A stretch of DNA of 64,000 nt from Herbidospora daliensis. GTDB taxonomy: Bacteria; Actinomycetota; Actinomycetes; Streptosporangiales; Streptosporangiaceae. Numbering within the stretch: position 1 is the stretch's first letter; every line of letters begins with the position of its first letter. Made by a program: the position numbers and the translations under genes. The DNA lies in the NCBI RefSeq assembly GCF_001570585.1, contig NZ_BBXF01000005.1, forward strand, positions 930,001-994,000. Reading direction: 5' to 3'. Positions 54,914 to 64,000 of this stretch are shown piece after piece. Under the pieces are notes generated by a model. The model was not told the DNA's origin, ran no database searches, and was given only the letters and a program-made list of their open reading frames with translations.

Positions 54914-56671
54914 ATGCGGATCGAGGACTACGCGCTGATCGGCGACATGCAGTCGGCGGCCCTGGTGGGCCGTGACGGCTCGGTCGACTGGCTCTGCCTG
55001 CCCCGTTTCGACTCCCCCGCGTGCTTCGCGGCGCTGCTGGGCAACCAGCGCCACGGGGCCTGGCGCGTCTGGGCCTCCGGCATGGAGACCGCGTCCAGCC
55101 GCCGCTACTGGGGTGACACGCTCGTCCTCGAATCGACCTGGGACACCCCGACCGGCACCGCCCGGGTGATCGACTTCATGCCGGTACGCCATGAGCACCC
55201 CCGCCTGGTCCGCATCGTCGAGGGCGTGGCCGGTTCGGTCGAGATGAACTGCGAGATCCGCATCCGGTTCGACTACGGCCGGATCGTCCCGTGGGTGCGC
55301 CGCCGCGACCACAGTCTCCAGGCGGTCGGCGGCCCCGACTCCGCCTGGATCCACTCCCCCGTCCACCTGCACGGCAGCGACTACCGCCACAAGGGCACCT
55401 TCCGGGTCGAGGCGGGCGACAAGCTGCCGTTCGTGTTCAGCTGGCACCCCTCCCACGCGCCCGCGCCGCCCATGATCGACCCGCTCGACGAGCTCGACTA
55501 CACCCGTGAGATCTGGGAGGACTGGGTCTCCACGGGCACCCACACGGGCCAGTGGCGCGACGCGGTGGTCCGGTCGATGATCACCCTGAAGGGACTGACG
55601 TACGCCCCCACCGGCGGCATCGTGGCCGCGCCCACCACGAGCCTGCCGGAGGACCTCGGCGGCGTCCGCAACTGGGACTACCGGTTCTGCTGGCTGCGCG
55701 ACGCCTCGATGGCCCTCGACGCCCTGCTGACCAGCGGCTACATCGAAGAGGCCAAGGCCTGGCGCGAGTGGCTGCTGCGCGCCATCGCCGGCCGTCCCCA
55801 GGACCTCCAGATCATGTACGGCGTCGCCGGCGAGCGCCGCCTCACCGAGCTCACCCTCGACTGGCTCCCCGGTTACGAGAACTCGGCGCCGGCCCGCATC
55901 GGCAACAGCGCCGCCGACCAGCTCCAGCTCGACGTCTACGGCGAGGTCGTCAACTCGCTCTACCAGGCCGGTAAGGGCGGCCTGCCCCCCGACGACCACG
56001 CCTGGAAGCTGACCCGCAAGATGATGGACTTCCTGGAGTCGGGCTGGCGGCAGCCCGACGAGGGCCTGTGGGAGGTGCGCGGGCCGCGCCGCCAGTTCAC
56101 CCACTCCAAGGTGATGGTCTGGGTGGCCGTCGACCGCACCATCCGCACGCTGGAGGCGCAGCAGCGCTCAGGGCCGGTCGACCGGTGGAAGGCGCTGCGC
56201 GAGGAGATCCACGCGGAGGTCTGCGAGAAGTCCTACGACGCCGACCGCAACACCTTCACCCAGTCGTACGGCTCCAAGGAGCTCGACGCCGCCACGCTGC
56301 TCATCCCCACGATGGGCTTCCTGCCGGCCGACGACCACCGCGTCATCGGCACCATCAACGCGATCGAGCGGGAGCTGACCACGCCCGAGGGGTTCGTGCT
56401 GCGCTACTCCACCAGCGAGCACAAAGCCATCGACGGGCTGCCCGGCCGCGAGGGCGCGTTCCTGGCGTGCAGCTTCTGGCTCGCCGAGGCCAAGGCGCGC
56501 ATGGGCCTGCGCAACGAGGCGTGCGACCTGTTCCGCCGCCTGCTCGACCTGCGCAACGACGTCGGCCTCCTCTCCGAGGAGTACGACCCCGTCCAGGGCC
56601 GCCTGGTGGGCAACTTCCCGCAGGCGTTCAGCCACGTCCCGCTGATCCACGCGGCCCAGGCGATCGGGTAG
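54914..56671 (+). CDS. Glycoside hydrolase family 15 (glucoamylase/trehalase-like)
   Basis: A 585-residue cytoplasmic enzyme. An N-terminal beta domain (starting IEDYALIGDMQSAALVGRDGS, about 1-210) precedes an alpha6/alpha6 barrel. Characteristic stretches: RNWDYRFCWLRDAS near 255, the general acid region PDEGLWEVRG near 378, and the base region LLSEEYDPVQG near 556. Related actinobacterial enzymes are trehalases as well as glucoamylases; specificity is not decided here. No signal peptide. It follows the YczE gene by 4 bp but a functional link is doubtful. Confidence 0.9.
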   Translation: MRIEDYALIGDMQSAALVGRDGSVDWLCLPRFDSPACFAALLGNQRHGAWRVWASGMETASSRRYWGDTLVLESTWDTPTGTARVIDFMPVRHEHPRLVRIVEGVAGSVEMNCEIRIRFDYGRIVPWVRRRDHSLQAVGGPDSAWIHSPVHLHGSDYRHKGTFRVEAGDKLPFVFSWHPSHAPAPPMIDPLDELDYTREIWEDWVSTGTHTGQWRDAVVRSMITLKGLTYAPTGGIVAAPTTSLPEDLGGVRNWDYRFCWLRDASMALDALLTSGYIEEAKAWREWLLRAIAGRPQDLQIMYGVAGERRLTELTLDWLPGYENSAPARIGNSAADQLQLDVYGEVVNSLYQAGKGGLPPDDHAWKLTRKMMDFLESGWRQPDEGLWEVRGPRRQFTHSKVMVWVAVDRTIRTLEAQQRSGPVDRWKALREEIHAEVCEKSYDADRNTFTQSYGSKELDAATLLIPTMGFLPADDHRVIGTINAIERELTTPEGFVLRYSTSEHKAIDGLPGREGAFLACSFWLAEAKARMGLRNEACDLFRRLLDLRNDVGLLSEEYDPVQGRLVGNFPQAFSHVPLIHAAQAIG

Positions 56672-56681
56672 CCCGTGGTCG

Positions 56682-57587
56682 TCAGTTCGCGTCTCCGGCC
56701 AAGCGGGCCAGCAGGCGGGCGAAGTCGGCGGGCGGGGTCACCACGAGCCTGACCTGACCGTCCTGGGGGACCAGGTCGGCCTGGATGCGGGTCAGCCGCT
56801 CGCGGTGCCACCAATAGACGTGGGGGCTGAGGCCGCCGTCGCGGTCGTCGAACTCGCGCTGGGCGTACACGCGCATGCGCTCCAGGGCGCGCACGACGCC
56901 GATGCCCTCAATGGGGTGGACGGCCATCGCGCCCGGGTGGGGCAGCACGACGAGCAGCCCGTCGGGCGGGCCGGGCAGCCGCCGCAGGTGCGCCACGGCG
57001 GTGGGCGCGCTGATCATGCGCACGCTCACCCCGCCGAGCTGGAGGTACTCGGCGGTGATGCGCTCGTCGGCCAGCGCGTTGTCGAGCGCGACGTCGAGCG
57101 CCTCGGCGGGCGGGATCGGCCAGCAGAAGGCCTCCTCCGGCCGGACCGGACGGCCGCCGATCGTCAGCACCTCGATCAGGTCGGCGCTCAGGTGGCGGCC
57201 GATGATGCGCGAGGGGTCGGGGATCGCCGGGTCGTCGGCGGCGTGCAGGCGGGTGCGCAACAACGGTTTGATGCGGCCCAGGTTGCACGCGTCGAACGGT
57301 TCGCCCGAGACGGCGTGCGACAGGTGCTCGGAGACCAGCATCGGCCAGTCTTCGCGCGACCTGCGGGCCGCCTCTCGGCGCAGCCCGACCAAGTTGACGG
57401 TACGGGCCGTCTCGTCGCCACCCATGATCAGCGTGGCGCCGTCGTCCTCGAACGCGCAGCTGTAGCCCATCGTCTCGACCACCAGGGCGAGGAGGGAGTC
57501 AAGATCGACGTCCTCGACGGGCCGGGAGGCAGGCTGCACTGGCTGGTCAGGCCGAATCCGGCTGCGGAGTCGCCGCAACAGACCCAA
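56682..57587 (-). CDS. Conserved-looking cytoplasmic protein, unknown function
   Basis: A 301-residue soluble protein. After a basic N-terminus (LLRRLRSRIRPDQ) there are alternating strand/helix segments reminiscent of YtpQ/DUF1444 proteins (ATLIMGGDETARTVNLVGLRREA; LLVVLPHPGAMAVHPIEG), but the match is not clear enough to name. Start TTG at 57587 follows AAGGGGATGA. It lies 36 bp downstream of the LD-carboxypeptidase gene, same strand. No catalytic motif, membrane segment or signal peptide. Confidence 0.7.
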   Translation of the reverse strand: MGLLRRLRSRIRPDQPVQPASRPVEDVDLDSLLALVVETMGYSCAFEDDGATLIMGGDETARTVNLVGLRREAARRSREDWPMLVSEHLSHAVSGEPFDACNLGRIKPLLRTRLHAADDPAIPDPSRIIGRHLSADLIEVLTIGGRPVRPEEAFCWPIPPAEALDVALDNALADERITAEYLQLGGVSVRMISAPTAVAHLRRLPGPPDGLLVVLPHPGAMAVHPIEGIGVVRALERMRVYAQREFDDRDGGLSPHVYWWHRERLTRIQADLVPQDGQVRLVVTPPADFARLLARLAGDAN

Positions 57588-57623
57588 GGCTCATCCCCTT
57601 ACAAGCGTGGCGTGTTGCCAGCT

Positions 57624-58541
57624 TCAGGGTGCCTTGTCCTGGTTGCCGATGAGGCCGGTGAGAGAGCACGATTCGGTATCAATAACCCCATCGGCCCCCA
57701 GCCACACACTGAACTGTGGTGTCCCGTGACCGATCGGCAGCCCCGCGATGATCGGCACTCCCAGCGGTCCGAGGCGTTCCACCAGCACCGGAAGCGCCTC
57801 GCCGCACTCCACCCACGACCCGAGCGCGAAGCCGGCCGCGCCGTCGAGGCACCCGGCCTGGAGCAGCTGGGTCAGCATACGGTCGATTCGGTAGGGCTCC
57901 TCCCGGACGTCCTCAAGAAGGACGATCCGGCCCTGCGCCTCCATCTGGTGGGGCGTGCCGCACAGGGCCGCCAGCAGCGTCAGGTTGCCGCCGGTCAGCG
58001 GCCCGATGGCCGAGCCGGGCACGAGCACCTGGTCGCCCTTGACCGGCCGGGGCTCCAGGCTGGAGATCAGCGACGCCTTCAGGTGCGACAACGACCTCGG
58101 CTCGGGCCCCTCCTCGTCGGAGATCGTCGAGGAGGCCGGCATCGGGCCGAACAGCGAGGCCACCCCCAGACGGCGCTGGAAGGCCAGGTGGAGGGCGGTG
58201 ATGTCGCTCGACCCCACCAGGGGCTTGGGCCGGACCGCCTCCATCTTGTCCCAGTCGAGGTGGTCGAGCACCCGCGTCGCGCCGTAGCCGCCGCGCGCGC
58301 AGATCACCGCGGCGATCTCGGGATCGCACCAGGCTTCCTGCAGGTCGGCGGCGCGGGCCTGATCGGGCCCGGCGAGGTAGCCGCGGCGGATCAGCATGCG
58401 GGGCCCGAACCGGACGTTCAGGCCGAGGCCGGTGAGCACGTGGCGGCCGCGGTTCAGCCGGTCGAGGTCGACCGGGCCGGAAGGCGCGACGACGGCCACG
58501 GTGTCACCGTGCCGGAGACGGGGTGGAGTACGTTCGGACAC
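57624..58541 (-). CDS. LD-carboxypeptidase, peptidase family S66
   Basis: A 305-residue enzyme that removes the terminal D-amino acid from muropeptide tetrapeptides, or in related members degrades microcin-type compounds. The S66 triad is visible: Ser in LVGSSDITALH near residue 110, Glu in IVLLEDVREEPYRIDRM near 208, and His in PIGHGTPQFSV near 273. Opening VAVVAPSGPVD is typical. GTG start at 58541. No signal peptide, so it acts in the cytoplasm during cell-wall recycling. Confidence 0.92.
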   Translation of the reverse strand: MSERTPPRLRHGDTVAVVAPSGPVDLDRLNRGRHVLTGLGLNVRFGPRMLIRRGYLAGPDQARAADLQEAWCDPEIAAVICARGGYGATRVLDHLDWDKMEAVRPKPLVGSSDITALHLAFQRRLGVASLFGPMPASSTISDEEGPEPRSLSHLKASLISSLEPRPVKGDQVLVPGSAIGPLTGGNLTLLAALCGTPHQMEAQGRIVLLEDVREEPYRIDRMLTQLLQAGCLDGAAGFALGSWVECGEALPVLVERLGPLGVPIIAGLPIGHGTPQFSVWLGADGVIDTESCSLTGLIGNQDKAP

Positions 58542-58572
58542 CCCCCAAAGAGTGTCAGACTAGGCGCTACCT

Positions 58573-59448
58573 ATGCGACCACCGACCCACATTCTCGTGG
58601 TAAACGGCGTCAAGGTCCGTCAGCCGGTCTTCGTGCTCGCCGCCCCCCACAGCGGTGCGGACCTGCTCGCCCGTGCCATCAAGCGCTCGCCCGGCGTGCA
58701 TCTCACCATGGGCCGGGGCGCGGTGTCCCGTGTCGTCTACGCGTTCGCGCGGCGGCCGTCGATCGCGCGCAGCCCGGGGGCGCCCCGGGTGATCCGCGAC
58801 GTGCTGGCCGAGGCCTGGCAGGTGGTGCCGGGCGCGTGCGGCGAGTGCTCCGCCACCTGCAAGGAGGCCGGCGGCATCATCGGCGCGGGCCCGTGCGTGA
58901 CCGCCTCCGAGCTGACCCGGTTCGGCGACGCCAGCCCCGACCTGCTCTACAGCGCCCCCGTCCTGCTCCAGGCGTTCCCCGACGCCCGGTTCGTGCAGGT
59001 CATCCGCGACGGCCGCGACGTCGTCGCCGACATGCTGGCCGATCCGGCGACGATGGCCTGGTTCAAGCCCCACATGCTGGCCGACGACAGCGAGTTCCCC
59101 AGCCCGTTCCTCGGCGTCAACAACGCCGAGCACAAGCTGCGCTGGAAGGAGATGCCGGTCGCGGGCAAGAGCGCGCTGCGCTGGCGCGCCGCGATCCGCC
59201 TGTCGGCGGTGCTCCGCAAGGAGCTGCCCGCCGACCAGCTGCTCACGATCCGGTACGAGGACCTGCACAAGTCCCCCAACGAGACGTTCGGCCAGGTGGG
59301 CGAGTTCCTCGGCGCCAAGATCTCCACGATCGCCCTCTACGGCACCAGCGCCCCCCGGGTGGGCGCCCGCCGCCGCCTGGGCCACACCGACGCCGAACTG
59401 GTCGGCAAGGTCGCCCGCGAGGAGCTCAAACGGCTGGGCTACTCGTGA
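58573..59448 (+). CDS. Sulfotransferase family protein with Cys-rich insert
   Basis: A 291-residue PAPS-dependent sulfotransferase. The 5'-phosphosulfate loop is FVLAAPHSGADLLARAI at residues 20-36 (His-Ser-Gly-Ala instead of the common R-S-G-T), and the 3'-phosphate site is RFVQVIRDGRDVVADML near 138-154. Between them lies a Cys-rich insert, GACGECSATC and GAGPC near residues 88-108, that may bind metal or form disulfides. Acceptor unknown. A CAGACT hexamer shortly before the ATG suggests a leaderless start. Overlaps the convergent ABC gene by 23 bp. Confidence 0.85.
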   Translation: MRPPTHILVVNGVKVRQPVFVLAAPHSGADLLARAIKRSPGVHLTMGRGAVSRVVYAFARRPSIARSPGAPRVIRDVLAEAWQVVPGACGECSATCKEAGGIIGAGPCVTASELTRFGDASPDLLYSAPVLLQAFPDARFVQVIRDGRDVVADMLADPATMAWFKPHMLADDSEFPSPFLGVNNAEHKLRWKEMPVAGKSALRWRAAIRLSAVLRKELPADQLLTIRYEDLHKSPNETFGQVGEFLGAKISTIALYGTSAPRVGARRRLGHTDAELVGKVAREELKRLGYS

Positions 59449-61309
59449 ACTGGGTGCGGTAGAGCTCCGCGTAGGCGCCGTCGAGCACCATCAGCTCGTC
59501 GTGCCGGCCGAGCTCGGTCACCCGGCCCTCGTTCATCACCAGGATCACGTCGGCCTCGCGGATGGTCGACAACCGGTGGGCGATGACCAGACTGGTCCGG
59601 CCCGCCAGGGCCGTCTTCAGCGCCTGCTGCACGGCCACCTCCGACTCCGAGTCGAGATGGGCGGTGGCCTCGTCGAGCACCACCACCGGCGGGGCCTTGA
59701 GCAGCAGCCGGGCCAGCGCCACCCGCTGCTTCTCGCCGCCGGAGAAGCGGTAGCCGCGCTCCCCCACGACCGTGTCGAGCCCCTCGGGCAACGAGGCGAC
59801 CAGGTCGCCGATCTGGGCCGCCCGCAGCGCCTCCCAGACCTCCTCGTCGGTGGCCTCGGGACGGGCGTAGCGCAGGTTGGCCGCGATGGTGTCGTGGAAC
59901 AGGTGCGGGTCCTGCATGACGACGCCCACGGTGTCGCGCAGCGACTCCATCGTGGCGTCGCGCACGTCGAGGCCGTTGAGCCTGACGGCGCCGGCGTCGA
60001 CGTCGTACAGGCGGGAGACCAGCGAGGTCGTGGTGGTCTTGCCGGCCCCCGAGTGGCCGACCAGGGCGACCATCTGGCCCGGCCGGGCGGTGAAGGTGAC
60101 GCCCTTGAGCACCTCGGCCGACTCGCCCTGGTCGGGGCGGGCGACCGATTCGAGGGAGGCCAGCGACACCTCGGCCGCGCCGGGGTAGCGGAAGCGCACG
60201 TCGTCGAACTCGATGGTGACCGGCCCGGCCGGCACCTTCTTCGCGTCGGGTTTCTCGGCGACCATCGGCTTGAGGTCGAGCACCTCGAAGACGCGGTCGA
60301 AGCTGACCAGGGCGGTCATCACGTCGATGTGCACGTTGGACAGGCCGGTGAGGGGGCCGTACAGCCGCATCAGCAGCGCCGACATGGCCACCAGCGTGCC
60401 GAGCTCGAACGAGCCGTCGACCGCGAGCACGCCGCCGAGCCCGTAGACCAGGGCGGTGGCCAGCGCGGCGATCAGGCCGAGCGCGATGCGGAAGACGGTG
60501 CCGAACATGGCGACGGTGACCCCGATGTCGCGCACCCGGGCGGCCCGCCCGGCGAAGTGCACGGCCTCGTCGTCGGGGCGGCCGTAGAGCTTGGCGACCA
60601 TCGCGCCGGCCACGTTGAACCGCTCGGTCATCACCGAGCTCATCTCGGCGCCGAGCTCCATCTGCTCGCGGGTGTAGGTGGACATGCGCCGGCCCACCCA
60701 CCGGGCGGGCAGGATGAAGATCGGCACCATGATCAGCGCGACCAGGGTGATCTGCCACGACAGCGCGATCATCGTGACCAGGACGACGACGAGGCTGACC
60801 ACGTTGGAGACCACCGACGACAACGTGCTGGTGATGGCGCGCTGCGCGCCGATGACGTCGCCGTTGAGCCGCGACACCAGCGCGCCGGTCTGGGCCCGCA
60901 TGAAGAACGCCACCGGCATGCGCTGGACGTGGTCGAAGACCTCGGTGCGCAGGTTGTAGATCAGGCCCTCGCCGATCCGGGCCGAGAACCAGCGTTCGCC
61001 CAGGCCCAGCACCGCGTCGAGCAGCGCCAGCCCGGCGATGGCCAGCGCCAGCGTGACGACCAGCCCGGTGTCCCGCCCCGGGATGGCGACGTCGATGATC
61101 TGCTTCACGACCAGCGGGTTGGCCACCACGGTCAGCGAGCCGACCGAGATCAGGGCCAGGAAGGCCACGATCGACCACTTGAACGGCGCGGCGTAGCCGG
61201 CGATGCGCCGGACCGTGCCCGGCGCGAGGCGCTCCTTCATGACGTCGCCGTCGCGCCGCATCGACTGCATCATCTGCCAGCCCACGTTCGGGCCGCCCAT
61301 CATCGCCAT
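59426..61309 (-). CDS. ABC exporter, fused membrane and ATPase domains
   Basis: A 627-residue half-transporter that would work as a homodimer. Six membrane helices at about 40-330, then the ATPase: Walker A GHSGAGKTTT near 418, Q-loop VMQDPHLFHD, signature RFSGGEKQRVALAR near 522, Walker B VVVLDEATAHLDS near 545, and H-loop IAHRLSTI. It resembles lipid or multidrug exporters of the MsbA type. ATG 61309. No substrate gene adjoins it, but a sulfotransferase gene converges on it. Confidence 0.94.
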   Translation of the reverse strand: MAMMGGPNVGWQMMQSMRRDGDVMKERLAPGTVRRIAGYAAPFKWSIVAFLALISVGSLTVVANPLVVKQIIDVAIPGRDTGLVVTLALAIAGLALLDAVLGLGERWFSARIGEGLIYNLRTEVFDHVQRMPVAFFMRAQTGALVSRLNGDVIGAQRAITSTLSSVVSNVVSLVVVLVTMIALSWQITLVALIMVPIFILPARWVGRRMSTYTREQMELGAEMSSVMTERFNVAGAMVAKLYGRPDDEAVHFAGRAARVRDIGVTVAMFGTVFRIALGLIAALATALVYGLGGVLAVDGSFELGTLVAMSALLMRLYGPLTGLSNVHIDVMTALVSFDRVFEVLDLKPMVAEKPDAKKVPAGPVTIEFDDVRFRYPGAAEVSLASLESVARPDQGESAEVLKGVTFTARPGQMVALVGHSGAGKTTTTSLVSRLYDVDAGAVRLNGLDVRDATMESLRDTVGVVMQDPHLFHDTIAANLRYARPEATDEEVWEALRAAQIGDLVASLPEGLDTVVGERGYRFSGGEKQRVALARLLLKAPPVVVLDEATAHLDSESEVAVQQALKTALAGRTSLVIAHRLSTIREADVILVMNEGRVTELGRHDELMVLDGAYAELYRTQFTSSPAV

Positions 61310-61395
61310 GTCCTGGCAAACCCTTTACGGAACGGGGCGATTCCAGGATCAGCCCGCGGCGAACAGAACCCGCCGCCGGGCGACGAGTCTCATGG

Positions 61396-62271
61396 TCAGC
61401 CCGAGGCGAACAACGACCGGATGCGGATCACCTGTTCGGCTCTCTCGGCGGCCGCCTGCTCCTCCAGTGTGCGGGCGCCCGCCCCCTGCAGCAGCCGTTT
61501 GGTCGCCGTCGCGGCGGACCGCTCGGTGGCGAGCAGCGCCGCCGCCAGGTCGGCCACGGCCGTATCCAGCTCCTCAACCGGTACGGCCAGTTCGGCCAGC
61601 CGGAGGCGCAGCGCCTCCTCCGCCCCGACCTTCCGGGCGGTGACACACAACTCCAGGGCCCTGGGCAGGCCCACCAGATCGACCAGCGGCTTGGTCCCCG
61701 TCAGGTCGGGCACCAGTCCGAGCGCCGGTTCCTTCATGCAGAACTGCACGTCGTCGGCCACGATCCGCAGGTCGCACGCGAGTGCGAGCTGGAATCCGGC
61801 CCCGATCGCGTGGCCCTGGACGGCCGCGATCGAGATGATCTCCGGACGACGCAGCCACAGGAAGGCCTTCTGCGCCTGGGCGATCCGCTCCTCGAAGCCC
61901 TCACCGAGCACCGAGGAGAACGAGCCCTCACCGGGGACTCCCCCGGGCGTGAACATTCGCAGGTCGATGCCTGCGGAGAAGGACGGCCCCTCGCCTTTCA
62001 CGACGACGATCCGCACGGCCTCGGGGAGGTCTTCCCCGATCCGAGCCAGCGCCGACCAGGTGGCGAACGTCTGGGCGTTCCGCTTGTCCGGCCGGTTCAG
62101 CGTGATCGTCGCGATCTCGCCGTCCACCTCGTAGCGCAGTCCGATCTCAGCGAGTTCGCTCGCCGAAATCTGCTCCGCTCTCCCCCTTGGTGTCGCTTCC
62201 ACAGCGTCGTTCACAGCCCGCAACCCCTTCCTGGCGGTCACGCCCGAGCCTACCGAACCCTGTTCGGTCAT
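61396..62271 (-). CDS. Enoyl-CoA hydratase/isomerase family protein (crotonase)
   Basis: A 291-residue acyl-CoA enzyme with an N-terminal extension of about 45 residues. Crotonase features: PDKRNAQT, the first oxyanion loop FSAGIDLRMF near residue 97, and the second IGAGFQLALACDLRI near 156. The Glu of KEPALGLVPD corresponds to one of the two usual catalytic Glu, while the other position appears as Gln (GAGFQ), so the reaction may be isomerisation or another crotonase chemistry. ATG 62271. No beta-oxidation partner adjoins it. Confidence 0.88.
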   Translation of the reverse strand: MTEQGSVGSGVTARKGLRAVNDAVEATPRGRAEQISASELAEIGLRYEVDGEIATITLNRPDKRNAQTFATWSALARIGEDLPEAVRIVVVKGEGPSFSAGIDLRMFTPGGVPGEGSFSSVLGEGFEERIAQAQKAFLWLRRPEIISIAAVQGHAIGAGFQLALACDLRIVADDVQFCMKEPALGLVPDLTGTKPLVDLVGLPRALELCVTARKVGAEEALRLRLAELAVPVEELDTAVADLAAALLATERSAATATKRLLQGAGARTLEEQAAAERAEQVIRIRSLFASG

Positions 62272-62356
62272 CCGACCCGGGCCGGTCGGCTCGGGAGCGG
62301 ACCGCTCTGGATCTGAGGTACACGAGCGGCTGCGGTCGCGCGTCGGCGAGGCGGAA

Positions 62357-62572
62357 CTAGCGCTTGGTCTTGCCTCGGGTCGCCCCGCCGCGTCCCCGCA
62401 GAGTCACGCCCGACTCGCTGAGGATGCGGTGGATGAATCCGTACGACCGGCCGGTGGAAGCGGCCAGGGCGCGGATGCTCTCACCCGCGGCATAGCGCTT
62501 CTTGAGATCGCTGGCCAGTTTTTCACGGTCGGCCCCGGTCACCCGGGTGCCCTTCTTCAGAGTCTCGGCCAC
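62357..62572 (-). CDS. Small helix-turn-helix protein
   Basis: A 71-residue basic protein consisting almost only of a helix-turn-helix: SDLKKRYAAGESIRALAASTGRSYGFIHRILSESG covers residues 20-55, and the tail is Arg/Gly/Lys-rich (RGRGGATRGKTKR). The two recognition helices resemble resolvase or sigma-70 region 4-like HTH. GTG at 62572 has a near-perfect AGGAGGT site. Such small HTH proteins are widely conserved in actinobacteria; target genes are unknown. Confidence 0.82.
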   Translation of the reverse strand: MAETLKKGTRVTGADREKLASDLKKRYAAGESIRALAASTGRSYGFIHRILSESGVTLRGRGGATRGKTKR

Positions 62573-62686
62573 GAGTACCTCCTGTAGTGCCAGACTTCCG
62601 CAGCGTTACTCACGCCATGATCAGTCATTTCGGCTCGATCGGCTACCTACTCCCAGGGAAAAGATCCGTACCCGGTAAATTTATGA

Positions 62687-64000
<1,314 letters not shown>

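Noticed and set aside
56805-59462. 885-codon plus-strand frame and the neighbouring 877-codon frame at 59501-62134
   Set aside because: Both are antisense or out of frame to the S66 peptidase, sulfotransferase, ABC exporter and crotonase genes, all of which show catalytic motifs.

Overview
The window looks like chromosome from a high-GC actinomycete. Third codon positions are mostly G or C, GTG and TTG starts are common, and there is a mycothiol ligase gene (mshC), an InhA-type enoyl reductase next to fabG, a 6C-type small RNA, and the actinobacterial DUF3090/SCO1664-type cluster. A member of the Streptosporangiales is my best guess, but that is inference only. I see no phage, no complete insertion sequence, no tRNA or rRNA and no CRISPR array.

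Layout. 1-2285: nitrate uptake and assimilation (narK and the start of a molybdopterin nitrate reductase), then peptide deformylase and a secreted amidase separated by a tandem 57-bp palindromic repeat. 4360-15334: a glycan assembly region with two GT2 glycosyltransferases, a 1267-residue fusion of a Wzx-like flippase with a second polytopic membrane module, a membrane-anchored glycosidase-like protein, a small membrane protein, a P450 and two tandem FemAB/CelD-type acyltransferases. A third, inverted copy of the repeat lies inside it. 15312-21581: a lipoprotein propeller, then mshC, NRDE, SCO1664-type, DUF3090, phosphomutase-like and uppP genes on the minus strand. 21598-29826: aldo/keto reductase, a secreted Fn3-CBM2 protein, a secreted anchored protein, fabG-fabI (FAS-II), tldD-tldE, dodecin and DUF3099.

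29834-30000 holds a 6C-like RNA with three hairpins that each show CCCCCGT in the loop. 30143-33854 looks like an accessory insertion: a decayed gene, a methyltransferase, and an XRE-cupin regulator divergent from an MFS exporter. Housekeeping resumes with DUF6457, moaA and rtcB. 36349-40486 is a compact type III polyketide locus (UbiA prenyltransferase, type III PKS, ICMT-like methyltransferase, FAD oxidoreductase, SAM methyltransferase) of the prenylated alkyl-hydroquinone kind.

41401-46652 is a signalling island with STAS, PAS/GAF and ChaB proteins facing a CheB methylesterase and a CheR-PAS protein, with no chemoreceptor or flagellar gene nearby. After it come a stress-type SDR, a cellulose-binding sugar dehydrogenase, an unrecognised Trp/Tyr-rich secreted protein, an acyl-CoA ligase, a TRIC-type channel, a divergent MocR/YczE pair, GH15, LD-carboxypeptidase, a sulfotransferase, an ABC exporter, a crotonase, a small HTH protein and an ABC-F ATPase cut by the window end.

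The most promising undescribed material is the glycan region with its flippase fusion and flanking inverted repeats, the CheB/CheR-PAS/STAS island, and the CCCCCGT-loop RNA with the neighbouring insertion.
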